A stretch of 64,000 nt of DNA from Halictus rubicundus (taxonomy: Eukaryota > Arthropoda > Insecta > Hymenoptera > Halictidae): assembly GCF_050948215.1 (NCBI RefSeq), contig NC_135149.1, forward strand, positions 13,497,001 through 13,561,000. The letters are read 5' to 3'. The notes below the pieces were generated by a model, which was not told where the DNA came from, did not search any database, and saw nothing but the letters and a program-made list of their open reading frames with translations. The first letter of the stretch is position 1; every line of letters begins with the position of its first letter. Made by a program: the position numbers and the translations under genes. Of the stretch, positions 11,701-24,979 are shown piece by piece.

Positions 11701-13408
11701 CCTGTTCTGGCACATTGTTTTTTATACAAGCATAAATGACAAACACATATAGTCGTTCCTGTTTAAGTGATGCACCCTGTATATTCTTTAGCAACGTATT
11801 GATACAGTGTCTAGTAGTGGGAAACGCACAGTGCAATACTGAATTAATGGCGTACCAAAATGTAGCATCCATTATGTATACATTGAATGATTAACAATTA
11901 AACAGAGCAACACGAGCTGAAAAACGGAGAGTGGACGTTATTCCATTTGTTAATAAAATTTCATGCGTGACACTATGTTTTAAAATTTCAAGCGATTGAA
12001 ATTTTGATTGCGTTCGTTGTTTCTCAGTAGAGGATTGACGCAAACAAATATTTATTTATTCCATTAAATGAATATTCCATTAAATTTTCTAGTTTATTTA
12101 ACTCTGTCACAGTAACCTAAGTAAACACAATTTATACTTTAATAGGACGTAGAATTTGATTTTTGTAAATTTAGGTAGCTTGCGGTTGTCATCCTCAGTC
12201 GCCGTTTCAAAATTGGAAATATTTCAAAGACGTACTTATGGCAGTATTAAGGGAAGGCAGCAATGTAGAAAGAGATTCGACATACAACAATGCTATACAA
12301 ACATAAATATTAAATACAGTATTCAAACACTGCCATAGTGTGTACATTAATGATATTAATACAAATATTAAATCTGGAATGTTTATTATATTATGACTAT
12401 GTAACTAATTATACTCTGCACACTAATTAACCTGACACTGTGCTAATACAGTAATTGCGTCAATAGTATGGTGAATGAGCGGTTACCGAGTTATGGTTTA
12501 TTGAAATATTCGTCAACATAATAATTGTTGGACTGTGTATTTCGTGCATTTATGAGAAGAATGAGTCCCTAAGAACACCGTCATAGTACTTAGGAGATGT
12601 TAAAATTATTAAGAGGTGAACAAATTTTGTATGTAACTCCTATCTTTTGTGATTAACACACAACATTTCTATATTGCATCACGTTCCAAGGACCGACGGT
12701 TATAAATATTTTCTCAAAAAATTAAGCTTTTCTAATTCTATGATTTTATTTTCACGCAAACATAGAAAATACATTCTTCGCACAACCGCCTTAATAATTT
12801 GTGCACCCGCAGTATTTTATTTTTCGTCGATGCGTGTTTAGTGCGTCGGACGGAGTGAAACAGTACGGTTTAATCAGAAGCCTTGAAATGAGATCGTAAG
12901 GCAAGGGGTTAATGCGGTTTGAAATTTTGGAGGATCGCGCGTTACAGCCGCACCTGGGAACGGGCGAAAAAGCCTAATGCCGCGACTGCAACACGGTAAA
13001 CGCCCTCTGTGAAACACCCCTCCGCGAACTTGCAATGGTGGGGCGAATGTAATACGCATACACGCGCCCTCAAAGGAACTTCCGCCCCGGGCCAGGCATT
13101 CCCGGTCCACAGACGACTCAATTAGGCTCCTCCTTGCTTTTGACACTTCGCAGTTTATTCGTCTAAGATTAGCACGCTCGCTGCCTTCAAGCGGAATCGT
13201 TTAAACGCGTGTGGACCTCAAGAGCTGACGATCGTATAGAGCAATATTAATTGAGCACTCCTGCTCGTTAAAATACAGCTTAATTAACTTTTAATTTTTG
13301 GTCTGATTTCGATAGTTTCTTCCAATGGGAACATTCAAATATTACCGCTTTCCATTTAATAGAATTTTTAATTGCGATTTTCCAGTTGTCTCTGCTCCAA
13401 TCACGTTA
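11701..13408. other. non-coding AT-rich stretch
   Basis: No gene is seen. GATGCACCCTGTATA at about 11769 resembles the ACACCCTGTATA-type ends common in insect transposons, but without a partner it cannot be assigned. A GC-richer segment at 12880-13140 has only chance frames. Confidence 0.4.
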
Positions 13409-13530
13409 TACAGGGTGTCCCGCCCGATTTTGACATCTCGAATTTTTCGCTACTATTACTCGTGGAAAAAAATGTTTCAGAGAAAGTTTGAATGGTATCT
13501 CGAGTAGAGCATATATTGGTGTTATTCGTA
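13409..13530 (+). mobile_element. fragment with GGTGTCCC-type transposon end
   Basis: TACAGGGTGTCCCGCC is followed by TTTTGACATCTCGAATTTTTCG and then GTGGAAAAAAATGTTTCAGAG. This arrangement resembles dispersed arthropod transposon ends that begin ACAGGGTGTCCC. No opposite end or coding part is found, so this is a similarity judgement only. Confidence 0.33.
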
Positions 13531-15044
13531 TTTTCGTGAGTAGACGCATGAAGGTCAACGTTAACTGTAAAGAAGTGTTAGCCTACTCATGTCGACAAGT
13601 TAATAGTTTAGGAAATTGAAATAATTTTAAGACACCATTGCTATCATACTAAGGAGTTTGCTTCTTTATCACTTACATTAAGAATAACTACGGGGATTTA
13701 TGAAACGAATTGTTGCAAGCATTACGTATGCTCCGTTTCAATAATAAATGGACTTTGTTAAACCTTCGCGAAACAACGAAGCTTGATCCTTCATACTTTC
13801 ACTTGCGCTGAAGCTTTCCAACGCGATATTTCTTTTCCTATTTTTCATCATTTTCCCTTTTCTTTCTTTTTTTCGTCCCGTAAATCGTAGATAACGGATG
13901 ATACACTTGAAGTGCCAACGTGAAGATACGTATGCCAGACTTTTTCCTGGCGATATGGCAGCGTCAAATGGTGACATCAAACGCTCATCCCGGCTTGAAA
14001 AACTGGCGCTGATAATAACGAAACGCGGTCCAAGATAAAGCCGGTGAACAGTTTTCGGTTCCGTGCCACGCTCGACTGATCCAGTCATCGATCCGTCCTC
14101 TTCTCTCGTCCTCTCTCATCGTTTTTAAGTGTCATTCATCCCGGCAAAATGATCCATGACTCTCTGCCAACAAGAAATACGCATACGGGATTATTGTTTC
14201 GAGAAAAACTTACCTTCTTGTTCGACAGGTTCTACGTTTTTCGTTCAACAGCTAGAAAAATAATCTCACTTATTATGCGCATGTAATTAAAAAGATATTC
14301 GGTTCCCCCTGCGCATTTCATATATAATTATACGCGTTAATTTGAAACGAAATATTTATGCGAATACTGAGCCGAAGATTTTAACGATTAACTATTTTGT
14401 AGCTCATAAATGCGAAATATAGAAGAACTTATTGACTCGTTCTTCGTACGAACAAACGAATAAAATAGTCTGCGATTAAAGTAATAATTAAAGTAATAAA
14501 GTAATCTGCGATTTGCGAGGAACTACGGCCTATTAACATCGACTGTCATTGCGAAAAATATAATGGATATAGCACAAGGTTTAATTACACTATTTGACTG
14601 ACATAAATGATAGTTTAATTCTATCTCCCGTAAATTAGTCCATACAAATATGAATTTGCATAAACATACGTAGTCCGTTTATTAACATTCTATCTAATGA
14701 GCAGATACGTGCTGAACAATAACATACCTATGATTAAATGCGAATTGGTCACTCTACAATTATTTAAAATTAGATTGAACAGAAGCACCGTGTACACTCG
14801 TGTTTTAAAACAAAACGTGCGACTTAATGAATTCCGTAACTTGTTAGCATAATTTCAGCTATCGCGTTTAACGATCAAATTTCTCTAATTATGTCTGTCA
14901 ATATGCGATGCAGATCGCTTTACGCTTATTCGTGCTCGCCGACAAAATGAACAATTATACAGTAAACTGAAAGAAATAAATAGTTTCCATACGAACATAA
15001 TGCAATTGAATACCGTGCATTAACTTTGTCGTCATAAAGCACAC
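13531..15044. other. non-coding AT-rich stretch
   Basis: No gene is recognised. A 116-codon minus-strand frame at 13738-14088 has no recognisable features. Confidence 0.4.
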
Positions 15045-15157
15045 ATAAAATATAAATTCTTATTTATTTCAGTAAAATATTAATTCTTATTTATTTCAGT
15101 AAAATATAAATTCTTATTTATGTCAGTAAAATACAAATTCTTATTTATTTCAATAAA
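15045..15157. repeat. 27-bp minisatellite, about four copies
   Basis: The phrase TTCTTATTTATTTCAGTAAA recurs at 15057, 15084, 15111 and 15138, exactly 27 bases apart, with scattered substitutions. Each unit contains TTTATTTCAG, which resembles a splice acceptor. With no coding sequence after it, this is probably coincidental. Confidence 0.9.
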
Positions 15158-15704
15158 GGCCTATTAAAAAATTAAATATCGTGCATTCTCACTTATTTGT
15201 ACGAAGTCCAGTTAATTTCTATTTTTCTGAATTAAGTTCGAATGGAAATCCAAGCGCACTCGAGGTGCCAATTTATTTTGACGGAAGGGAATTTATTTTT
15301 CCTAAAACTTTGAGGAACTTCCGCGGCACAAAGGAGTGAGCAACGTTTAAAGCGTATAATACAGTAGCAGCAGCAGTTCAAACGGAATGCATTATTCCTT
15401 AAAATACGAGAAAGAGTAGCTTGCGCCAACGTGTAGAATACGCGGCCGCTTGCGCAGCGAAGGAAAAAAGGAATTCGTTTCTCCGTTGAACGTTACAAAC
15501 CAGCCTCGAAGAACGAGTATCCCGAAACAACCGTACGAAGTGCCAGCTGCAGTTGTCGTGGCAGATAACTTCACGTAGCTCCTGACTAGTTCAGATTCCA
15601 TCCAGTTTTCCGGCGTGGTCACGCGAGAAAAACCGACGACAGATGTTTCCAGTTCCTTTCGTAACTTTTCGACCAACTGATTTCTTTCTATACGCTCCAA
15701 TCCA

Positions 15705-15717
15705 CCCCCCCCCCCCC
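15705..15717. repeat. poly-C run (13 C)
   Basis: A mononucleotide C tract followed by GGCCG. Such runs are prone to length variation and sequencing error. A comparable 12-C run lies at 45767-45778. Confidence 0.9.
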
Positions 15718-16473
15718 GGCCGCCTACCTCCATTCTCCGACCCCTATTGACCACTTTTCATTCGATGGTCGATCCCCTTCACCTCCCCGAAACATAGTTC
15801 AGTGTGCGCGACACGAACGTCGACCGTACTGACTCAATTCATGTGACGTTTACGCAGGATAATCCAACGATCTACGGGACGGTTCGTAGCTGATCGTACA
15901 ATCGGACCCGGCGCGATATCATGAGAGAAAACAAGTCGAAAAACAGAATCAAATTTTATTCAAGAAATTTGATTCCTAAAAAGTCAACTTTATAATTTTA
16001 CTTACAATTATTCGTTTGAAGTGAAGCTTGACTGTAACTTGAAGCTTTTGCTGTGAACCGGCAAAAGGCATTTTGATTTGCAACCGCGCGAAGAATGTAA
16101 ACGTTTCGGGCGGTCTGATATTGGGCACGGCAAGTACATACACATGCACACGGTGCGTTCGGTGTTGTCCATTCAGCATCGGTTTCGCATGCCGTTCAAT
16201 AAGATTGGCCGCGATATATCGTAATCCGACCTCCTATCGCGGCCGTTTCATTGCGATAACGCGGCATTAATTCCAATGCGCTTGGATGAACGATTTGGAA
16301 ATTTCAGCGGCGGCGTCTGAATGCTTGATTTTTGCGGGAACGCGAACGCGCGCGACGATTGTTTTTGACGAGCCGCGCTCGTCCCCCGGAGTGTGGTGAA
16401 TTGCTTTCGTTCGTGTTTCCGCGGCTGCTCTTAATCAAAGCTTGATCTCTTTGTGTTCATTGCTGGAAACCGT

Positions 16474-16487
16474 GCGCGCGCGCGCGC
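16474..16487. repeat. (GC)n dinucleotide tract
   Basis: Fourteen bases of alternating GC flanked by GT and AT, extending the purine-pyrimidine alternation. Potential Z-DNA sequence. Confidence 0.85.
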
Positions 16488-19093
16488 ATGCGGTCGTCGA
16501 TAAAGAGGGCTCGGTTGCCGGCACAATTACAAACGCTTCGTGATCGTCGATCACCGTTTCGAAAAGCACATCCCTCCCCCGGTGAGTGTGTCGGAGATTA
16601 CGGCGCGCGAACGTTGTTAACAATATTTAGGCTAAGCTCGGATAAGTGCGAGATCATTTTAGAACCCTGATACGGGACAACGAGACGCTCGATACATCTC
16701 ATATAAAAAACAAAAGACAAACTTACACGTTATCATAGCCCTTTGTGTTACAGTACTTCGGAAAAAGTAGTTTCCGTGTACCAGATGATGGCTAGGCAAA
16801 GTGTTTCGGTGAAATCGAACGATGACTTCACTGCAATGTCGCCAGACCAAGGAAATTGAGGGGAATATGGTTACCCCCTCCTTGTCATTACCGGATTAGT
16901 CACGTGACACTGGAACGCATGCACGACAGAGACGAAACGCGTCACGTGACCGGACCGTGTCGGAAGCGTGGGGATACTCGCCATCGGGAAATAGGGGAAT
17001 AGCGTCGTAGAAGGGGAAGGGTAGAGTGGGAGACAAGTGGCGACCCTGCTTCACAGGGAGACTACGTCGTGCAGTAAAATTATACTACTGTCGAACCTGA
17101 ACAGCTTAATTATTTGCCGAATGCCTGGTGAAAATGGATAACGAAATGATGATCGAAGAACGCAAAATTCTTTCACTGGTAGACAATTAATCTATTAAAA
17201 TTGAATTCTTACCGCCAAATACAACAATTATATTCCTCTTTGAAATTTATTAGTTTAGGCGTAGGTTTCTCATACATTCGTAGAAGCAACATCAATTTAT
17301 AACACTTTGACAGGAACAATGGTACCAATCGCCGCGAGAGCTACGTTCAATCCATTCTTCACGGTTCTATTCCTCTATATCTTCAGTATAGCTTTTCCAA
17401 TAAAATCTACCAACCCAATCTTCTTTACGTTCCACACTTGAATAAGAAACATTGATATAAGCATAACACAAGCAAGCATTTGCCTCCATTTTGCGAGAGG
17501 AGACAAAACTGATGTTATTCTGCATGGTAGTTTGAAAATTTAATTAACTAACTGCTTTGGTTTCACAGTAAAGATTGCTCCAGTTTACAAAATAAATTTT
17601 TTTGGTATTGTAGATTGGTTTCAAGTCACTAATTCTTTTATTACATATTCCAGGATATTAATACAGTTTTGTAGCGCATATGGGTTCGGTAATTACCAAA
17701 TTACACGGTTACGTAAACAACGTGTTTGTTCTACTAATTTTATTGAATTCACATTTTTTGATATTTCCATTCCGATAATAATGGCATATCGGCACAACGA
17801 TCCGCAGACCAGACCGCGCGAAATCCATAATTGCAGAAACGCTCGGCAGTCTAATTCTCGCATTCCGAACTCTTCGCCGAGAGATCGATCCTCCACCACT
17901 TTGAAAATTTAGGGAACAAAGACGGAGCCTAAACTGTCCCAGCCAACTGGATTCAGTTGCCAGTGAATGGAACAAAGGAACTCGCGAGTTTACTTCTCTC
18001 GGCGAGACGCCGCTCCTCGAGTGCAAGAAAACGGATTGAATTCGCGCGGATCGATCAGGAAACAATTTACATAGACGCGTCTCCTGCATAACGCTCTTCT
18101 CGCGTACTCTCCGCTCCAGCTGGTACATGTAGTCGGAAGTGGGTGCTTAAGACGGTACGATTCAGTCCAGCATTTCCTGTTTTTCCTTTAGAGCGCGGTC
18201 ACCTTTGATGCGGAGCCCTCTGTCACCTACTGTGCCAGTCTCGTTCCCGCATTTAATGCATTTCGAATTTCTTCCACTTCCCGGGGAACGTGTCCTCTCA
18301 AAGATCGCGCATAGCATCTTCCTGAGAGGCGACCTACGTCGTGATCTTCCACTCCTCAAATCTAAGAGCACGACGTACCACGACGAGTGATGGAAATATT
18401 TACGAAAATAATATTTACAATATTTACAATAATATGAGTAATATCTAGAATCATTTTTTAATGTGAACAGTGCACATAAATGGTGTTCTAAAGGTTGCTG
18501 TTGGAGGTTATCGTTTATTAACCCTTTAAGACTGACTGTGTACTGTAATATAGCTCATGCGACCTTAATGTAGCTTCAAAATTTATTAGGCACGATATAT
18601 TAGGTTTCAATATAAATTTTTTTCAATTGAAAATATAAATATTTTAATGGTTTCGTTGTGACTGAATGCAAATAATTGTGTTTAACCCCTTGTCCTACCC
18701 GCTGACTCCCAGTTGCTCGGGCCACAATAAACAAGAAGGTCGGTCATGCGTCGAACTTACGTGAAATGTATGCGTCTTGTAACATGTTTATTTCGGCGCA
18801 ACGAAAGTAAGAAAGTATCGAGAACAACTGAACCACAGGTCTGACTCGTGTTGTTTACGTTTGGTCCGAACGAGATACCACGGGTCAGGCTCGTGCTTAT
18901 AAGAACTGCCTATAACCTACGATTTCATAATTGGTTGATTAGGTAATTACTTGCAAAGTGGTTCTGTGTTCCGATTTTGATTCAATTTAAATCTGTTATA
19001 GGTCTCGACATTTTAAGCAACTTTTTCCCCTACATATCGAATTTTTAATTGTACCAATCATTTTAAACTTACCGTGTACCCCTTTCCAGTAGA

Positions 19094-19218
19094 TACCGTG
19101 TTTACTCGATATATGTTCAAAACACGGATCTAGCCAGGGACATATATCGGCCAGGAGATAGTTCTGGGACTTTTATCGGCTAGGCATTAGGGGCATATAT
19201 AAAGTAAACGTATAGTGT
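19094..19218. mobile_element. MITE family A, copy 2 (short, internally deleted)
   Basis: The left end TACCGTGTTTACTCGATATATG and the right part ending near AGTAAACGTATAGTGTA match the family A termini. Inside are the same CTAGCCAGGGACATATATCGGCC and ACTTTTATCGGCTAGGCAT subterminal blocks as copies 1 and 3. At about 125 bp it lacks the core of copy 1. Confidence 0.65.
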
Positions 19219-21282
19219 ATAGTGCTAAAAAATTAAAATGTTGTGCAAGCAGTTTTTGGGATCAAAAATGGTATATTTAACCAATATTAGTGTTTCGTAC
19301 TTCATTAAACGCGCCTACACGAGGCCCCCTCCGAATATAAAATATTATACAATATATATTATTAAATAGTTTACCCAGCACTGTGGAGAATCACGGTCAG
19401 AGTTTCGTGTCCCAAAGTTCATGTTCTCAGACACTAAATTCTGCGGCGAGTGCTTCCCCTCGAGATAGGGCTAATTACGGGTCGCTTTTCTTACGTATTT
19501 GCAACGAGATCCGTGTACATAGGAATCTCCCGTTGGCGGGCTATCGTTGTATATCATCGGTCGGGTGAATGCACCAATAGTTCGCCGAATATCATAGGGA
19601 TGAGATGACGAGAGCACTATACATTCAGAAATTATTGAGCCGCCTGGCCGGTCCCCGAGTTGCGGGGCTTGATTGAACTCAGCAGTGACGTACGTCGCCG
19701 TTCGACAGTGGCCAGGTATCGAATTTACATCGAGATCGACCCGCGCTTCGCGTGTTGTCGCATACAGCGACCTCTCGTATTTTCCTGGGGACCGTGACAG
19801 ATCAAATTTTAGCTTCCATTCGCTCCGAGGAATGCGACACCGGCTAAGATACCTCGAACCATTTAGCTGATCTTGCGGCCGTCAATCCAATTGATGCTTA
19901 GATTTTCGCCCAAGTTGTTCCTACACTGTGCATTGCACCTGGATCCAATAATTCTAACACCCACAGTCAGTGTAAAAAGTATTCCTACACTCTTCGAAAA
20001 TGAATACGTCTTTTAAAATTATTATTTATTATTTATGTTAGAAAGATTAGTTTACTAGTTAATCGGTCAATTTTTCTTAAATTTCTGTTGGTCGCGATTG
20101 CGAAGAAAAAGAAAGCTCACAATTTTTAAGTTTCTTATCTCTACCTGTAATGGAAATTATAAAACATGCCGGTTGTAGATCTATCAAAGTTCGTATAAAG
20201 TTTTTTTTAGAGCTGTGTGGACCTAGAGTTAATTAAGAATATTCAAACATTTGTATAGTATTGTTAGTACAATTTTGCGATGCCCGAAATAAATAAATAT
20301 TATCGAATATTATATATGAATATTGTAAATATATATTATTATGTCTAAGAACACGATCGAAGAGATAAAATAGAAAGCGTTGTGGTGGCGGAAGACAATT
20401 ACAGTTGTTTGTCATTTAAATATGTTAAATGCACTGAAACTAATTTGCTTGAGAAGTTGACTATCTTATTGTGTACCTTTCGCTAACTTTCTCCTTTCTT
20501 CGCCCTTCACTTTGTTTCGTGGCTTCCAGATGGAACTTTTCGTCTTTGAACCTTTCGATTCACTATTAAGTAGAATAATTTGTTATCTTGTATAGCTTGA
20601 CAAGATAGTGTGTAAAATGCAATGCTCTTTCAAGGAATGAGTTGATATAGCCGGGAAATAAAAGTAAGTTTCGAGGACGGAGAATAAGGTGAAAGTTATA
20701 AACCGGCGAGATGCACAATATGCAGTGTATCTTGGGTTTATGAAGCATAAGTAATATACTGTTCTGCTAATCTGTCTTTCAAAGTTACTTTAGACTTTGC
20801 ACAGCTTTTCGACAATAATAACTCTGGACGCGGCACAGTTGCTTAATGCTGTTAGCATCAAGAGTACCCAACTTTTGAAAATATGATCCTCAGTTTTTCA
20901 AAAAGAAAATTTCAGCTCTTCGAATCACTTAGACATGCAACTTTTGTTTTTTTTTTCTTATGCCAGTCTTCACTAAAGTATACTTAAAAGAAGTATATCA
21001 TATAAATTTTAATTGTTTTATATGTTGCATCAGTTGGAATGATTATTAGAGAAATTATGGGATCGCTATGATTAATATTATAACAAATAGCAAACCATTT
21101 GTAATACTAATGGTTGTAATACCAATGCTAAACTATGAATTTACTCGGAAAATTAATACTTTACTAATAGTAATAATAAAAGTGTATAGGATCAATAGAA
21201 TAAACAATTTTATACGTATAACTAAAAAAAAAAAAAAACGAAATTCTATACAGGTTTGTTTTTTACCATTTTTTAGCGCATC
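19219..21282. other. non-coding stretch
   Basis: The 19380-19900 part is GC-richer, with chance frames only. From 19900 on the sequence is AT-rich and featureless, with an A-run at about 21226-21238. Confidence 0.4.
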
Positions 21283-21522
21283 TTATACGGTACCATAAAA
21301 CTCTGAGATATGACAATGACACTGAACGTCATTCTGCAGAATGCAATTCGTGGTCTCCAATCTGATATTGCAATTTCCGGAAGGTGTAACAGATCGAATA
21401 ACAGTCACTTCTCCTTGAATGTAGTGCACGTATAATTTGCAGCAATACGAAATTTGATAATTTGTCAGATAACATGTATCAAATCCGGACATAATATTCC
21501 CTCCAACGAGTACATTTGACAC
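21283..21522 (-). CDS. possible cysteine-rich exon (tentative)
   Basis: On the minus strand, TTCATGCAG is a candidate splice acceptor directly followed in phase by 79 codons ending in TAA. The translation carries seven cysteines, including a CC pair and a C-H-C near the end, and a hydrophobic/aromatic middle. That resembles a small secreted cysteine-rich domain, but I cannot name a family. The sequence upstream of the acceptor is AT-rich and intron-like. The polypyrimidine tract is weak, and I found no upstream exon with a signal peptide. It lies 281 bp from a similarly tentative plus-strand exon reading the other way, which makes both less likely. Confidence 0.18.
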   Translation of the reverse strand: MSNVLVGGNIMSGFDTCYLTNYQISYCCKLYVHYIQGEVTVIRSVTPSGNCNIRLETTNCILQNDVQCHCHISEFYGTV

Positions 21523-21803
21523 CTGCATGAACCACAAACGAAAATTCAATGTTACTCTATCGCTATTATAATTATAATAATATAATTCGAAAGAAATTCG
21601 ATTTAAATTAATTAATAATTTAAAATCAAATGTCAAATCCATCGTATCCCGTTTCCTGTATAATGTTTCAGTTTTAGAATTCGGTGCACATTTTTTCATT
21701 CGATTTGGAATTCGATGATAATTACGACGTCATTTTAAACATACTGCATACATATTTAATTGACATATATTTAAAAGATATATTTTTAAAATTATCATTT
21801 CAG

Positions 21804-22046
21804 GCTCATGTTCATTACAGATTCCTGTTAATTGCAATTCCCTCAGAAAAATGTTTGCCTACATCATGCGGTAAAATAATCAGAAACCAGCGAGACCACT
21901 TCAAAAATTTGTTCGAGAAACGAGTTCAAAGAAGACAAACGAGGAAAGTTCATCGAGTTCTTAAGGGAAACAAAACTGGCAAGAATAGCATAATAAACTA
22001 CATGGTTGCTGCAAACCAAGAAGCTGATGCGACTTTAAGAACCTAA
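21804..22046 (+). CDS. possible terminal exon, basic C-terminus (tentative)
   Basis: A good-looking acceptor (TTTTAAAATTATCATTTCAG) is followed in phase by 80 codons and a TAA. The translation is polar and rich in lysine and arginine (RVQRRQTRKVHRVLKGNK), as in nuclear or RNA-binding tails. I recognise no domain and found no convincing upstream exon. The associated frame opens only at GTG. A chance frame beside a cryptic acceptor remains the simplest alternative. Confidence 0.18.
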   Translation, partial: AHVHYRFLLIAIPSEKCLPTSCGKIIRNQRDHFKNLFEKRVQRRQTRKVHRVLKGNKTGKNSIINYMVAANQEADATLRT

Positions 22047-24325
22047 GAAAAAGAAAAGTCCTTCTAACTTCTTAAACAAACCCAAGTCGTTCGGTCCACT
22101 TTTTAAAAGGTTAACTGCACTTTAACCCTGATCGATCCCTCATGTCGATCTGACACACTTTTCACGTAAAGGATCACGTTATTCCGCCGTTTTCTGACTG
22201 CGAGTGTAGGTTCTAGTTGTCACAAGTTTGCGCGTGCACAGGAAAATTCTATTTTCCAAACGTAACAAAAATTCCCACGGTGACACACCTTCTGCTTGAG
22301 CAGAAGTGTGTGTAACAGGTCACGGTGTAATATTTATTTTACGTGTCTCTCACGAAAAGCAAACGTTGCGCCGACGACGACGCGGATCGCTAAATAATCA
22401 CGGGTATACCTCAAACGTGATAGCCCGGGGAGTATTTTATGATACGTTTGCCGACGATATCGATCGATGTATCTGCGTCGGGGGTGTCCATGTCCGAGGC
22501 GCATTGTGCTTTCGTCGCGTTCAGTAGGTCGCGCAACCTAACCACTTCGAGACGTGTGATATACAGTCTCGTAAAAGGATTTGACACGATACATCAGCAG
22601 ACAAATCCGGAGAGGTGAATTGTGTCCGCGTTGGGTCAGCTTTCCCGGTGATCGACACAACGCCGCGAATATAGATACTATTCAGAGAGGATATATTATT
22701 GACAAGAGGTTGATTAATATTGTTTAGTGTGACCCGTTTCTGCTGCATTCAAGCGAGGAAGTCGGAACACGGTGGCTTACGATGCACCTTCAGAAACACA
22801 ATACAGTATTCTCTCCGTAACTGTCGAATCTTCGGGTCTGCCGAGTCACAGTTATAGAAGAGGCACTACGTTCTTTGTAGTGTGCCGAACGCGGAGGTTC
22901 GGGCGTTCGACAAGCATCAAAGAGATCATGACAGATTAGTCAATGAACCTTTTATCATCGTATTCGTCTCATTTTTTTTTTTTTTTTTTTTTTTATTAAA
23001 ATGACACCAAACTCAGAAAATTAGAATAGTTGCAATCTTTTGCTTCGCTCGTATTAGTGTGAGTCTCACTAATACATGTTTGATGCTTGACTGGTTCGAA
23101 GGGGGATCGCCCAGTGGTGGGGATGAAATTTTGACAGTTACGGTAGAGATGTTTTCGACAGTTACAGAGAGAAAAATCTTTAAAAGGCAAGCGTACATGG
23201 ATTCGTCCGAAGACGAATTATCATACATACAACACAGCATTGGAAACATTGCCGAGGAACAGAAAATCCGTTCGAGAATTCAATCTCGCCTTCTATTAAA
23301 TATTACCTCCAGCTGGGGAAGCCGGTTGTCAATGCGAACGAATTGAAACTCCCACACAATTTTCGCCAATTCCTGCGATACTGGATCCTCTATTCCCATC
23401 GGTATTCGATTTTATTACTTGGCCGAAATACGACGGATCCGGGACGTCGGATTACGAGGCCTAAACAGGTCCAGGGACCGGCGGGTTGTTCCCTTTCGAT
23501 AAATCAAACAATCACGGAGCATCTGCCGAAAAAAAGGGAACGTCTTCACGCCGTTTTCATCCCCTTAGCAGCGGATCAAATAAAAACTGGGATTTCCCCT
23601 TAGCGTCTTGCACACTACTGGCTGTGTCCACGCAGGAACGATCATAGGAGAGATCATTAAATGTTTCCCGAGGATTTCGCCTCGGTATCATTTACCCACT
23701 CGTTCGGAATACTTCATTACACACTTGAGCGGAAGGCAATTAGAGTAGCCATGCAGGGTAACGTCGGGGCTAGGAACTTCCTTGGTGGAAGCCGCCACCC
23801 TCGTCTCTCTCTCTCTCTCTTTCTCTCCTATCCACTTCTTCATCCGTGGCCGGGTTTCCCGGAAACATTAGAATTAGCCGTGAAATTAGCATATTCAGAA
23901 GTTTTGCAGTTTAACAGACGACTCCCATGCGCTGGGAAACCTCTTGCCAGGCTGCGCCGGATGTCTTCGGGCAACCAACGGGCGAACAATGAGTGCTGTG
24001 CGTCGCGTAGCATCGCGCCGAGGAAAAACGTCTCCGTGCCCCGGGCAATTATCAAAGCGAAGAGATACTCGAGGTGATCCGGAATAACAGCCTCGCGCGA
24101 ACGGTGAATTTCCATTAACCTTTTCAACCGAAGGGAACTAAGCGTTCACGCCGGATAGATATTACAGAAGCTGTATTAGAACAATGCAAACAGAGAGGCA
24201 CTGCCGCCGTCCGGAAAATAGTGTTTGGAGACGTAAGAAAAGGAAATCCGGAATTGTTTCAAGGATATGAAGGGAAAAATCTGCGGGATGCTACGCTGAT
24301 CTCTGGGCACGCCTCGAAGGTACAT
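22047..24325. other. non-coding stretch, GC-richer with simple repeats
   Basis: A GC-richer segment with frames in several phases. Landmarks: 23 T at 22972-22994; a short hairpin at 23050-23074 (GTATTAGTG...CACTAATAC); and a CT tract at 23803-23822. Just after the T-run, ATTAAAATGACACCAAAC resembles the interior of family B copy 2, possibly a small remnant. A 50-codon ATG frame at 23197-23346 begins MDSSEDELSYI, reminiscent of transposase N-termini but too short to assign. Confidence 0.35.
22972..22994. repeat. poly-T run (23 T)
   Basis: A mononucleotide tract followed by ATTAAAATGACACC. It could be a reverse-oriented poly(A) of a retroposed fragment, but no target-site duplication is evident. 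Confidence 0.9.
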
Positions 24326-24333
24326 AATAGTGT

Positions 24334-24520
24334 CAGGGCTGGGTAAAATACTATTTCAAATAGTAAATAGCCTAATTTGTTTGAAATTGCGCGTGTTCTT
24401 ATGAAAAGAAAATATTTTATTTGAAAGCACACGTGCATTTCTGAAAATGAAATATTTTATTCGTCAGAAGAAGTTGTTGGAGTAGTATTTCATTTGAAGT
24501 TAATTTATTTTTTTACTCGT
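24334..24520 (+). mobile_element. hAT-like terminal fragment
   Basis: CAGGGCTGGGTAAAAT is a good match to the terminal inverted repeats of many hAT elements. It is followed by repeated AAATATTTTATTT-type motifs typical of non-autonomous hAT interiors. The 8 bases before it are AATAGTGT. I did not find the opposite end (ending CCCAGCCCTG) or a second AATAGTGT, so it appears truncated. Confidence 0.4.
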
Positions 24521-24979
24521 ACTCGTAACGATCAAATACATACATGTTTCCATGGGAAACAACGAATTTTATAAAGAAAAAATAACTACTAGGATAAACC
24601 GATTTTGAACAGTACTCTTTATCTTACCTTTGGGACCGTTGGTATTTGTTTTTTAATAACGGATGCTTGACTGACAATCAATTGTTGGCATTAGTTATTG
24701 CTTTTGGAAAATTAATTACGTTTGGAGTTCGTTACTTTCTCATTAAAATTTTACGACGTTCAATATTACGAGCTGTTCCACATTACCTGCATTTGCCCTA
24801 CTTCTGAGAATGTACTTGTACTGAAACTTCGAAAATAAGTTTCTTCCATAAAAACGATGTTTATAGCAGGAAATAATTAAAATAAAGCATTGAGAGAACA
24901 TAAGTGGCAGACAGGGATGAGTAGGAAAAATGAGAAGAAATAGGTAAAAGAGAAGGGTAGAAGGCAGACAGTTTGGAGA

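Larger units (their letters stand above)
15158..19093. other. non-coding stretch with CpG-rich islands
   Basis: No gene is recognised. Landmarks are a 13-C run at 15705-15717, a CpG-rich patch at about 16290-16420, an alternating GC tract at 16474-16487 and a GC-richer segment at 17790-18380. Frames in these GC-richer parts overlap in several phases on both strands, which argues against coding. Confidence 0.4.

Noticed and set aside
23090..23130. TGGTTCGAAGGGGG and CCCAGTGGTGGGG considered as tRNA B box or hAT end
   Set aside because: No A box or cloverleaf can be formed, and no matching inverted end was found.
23197..23346. 50-codon ATG frame beginning MDSSEDELSYI
   Set aside because: It resembles some transposase starts but is too short, and no downstream catalytic sequence or inverted ends were found.
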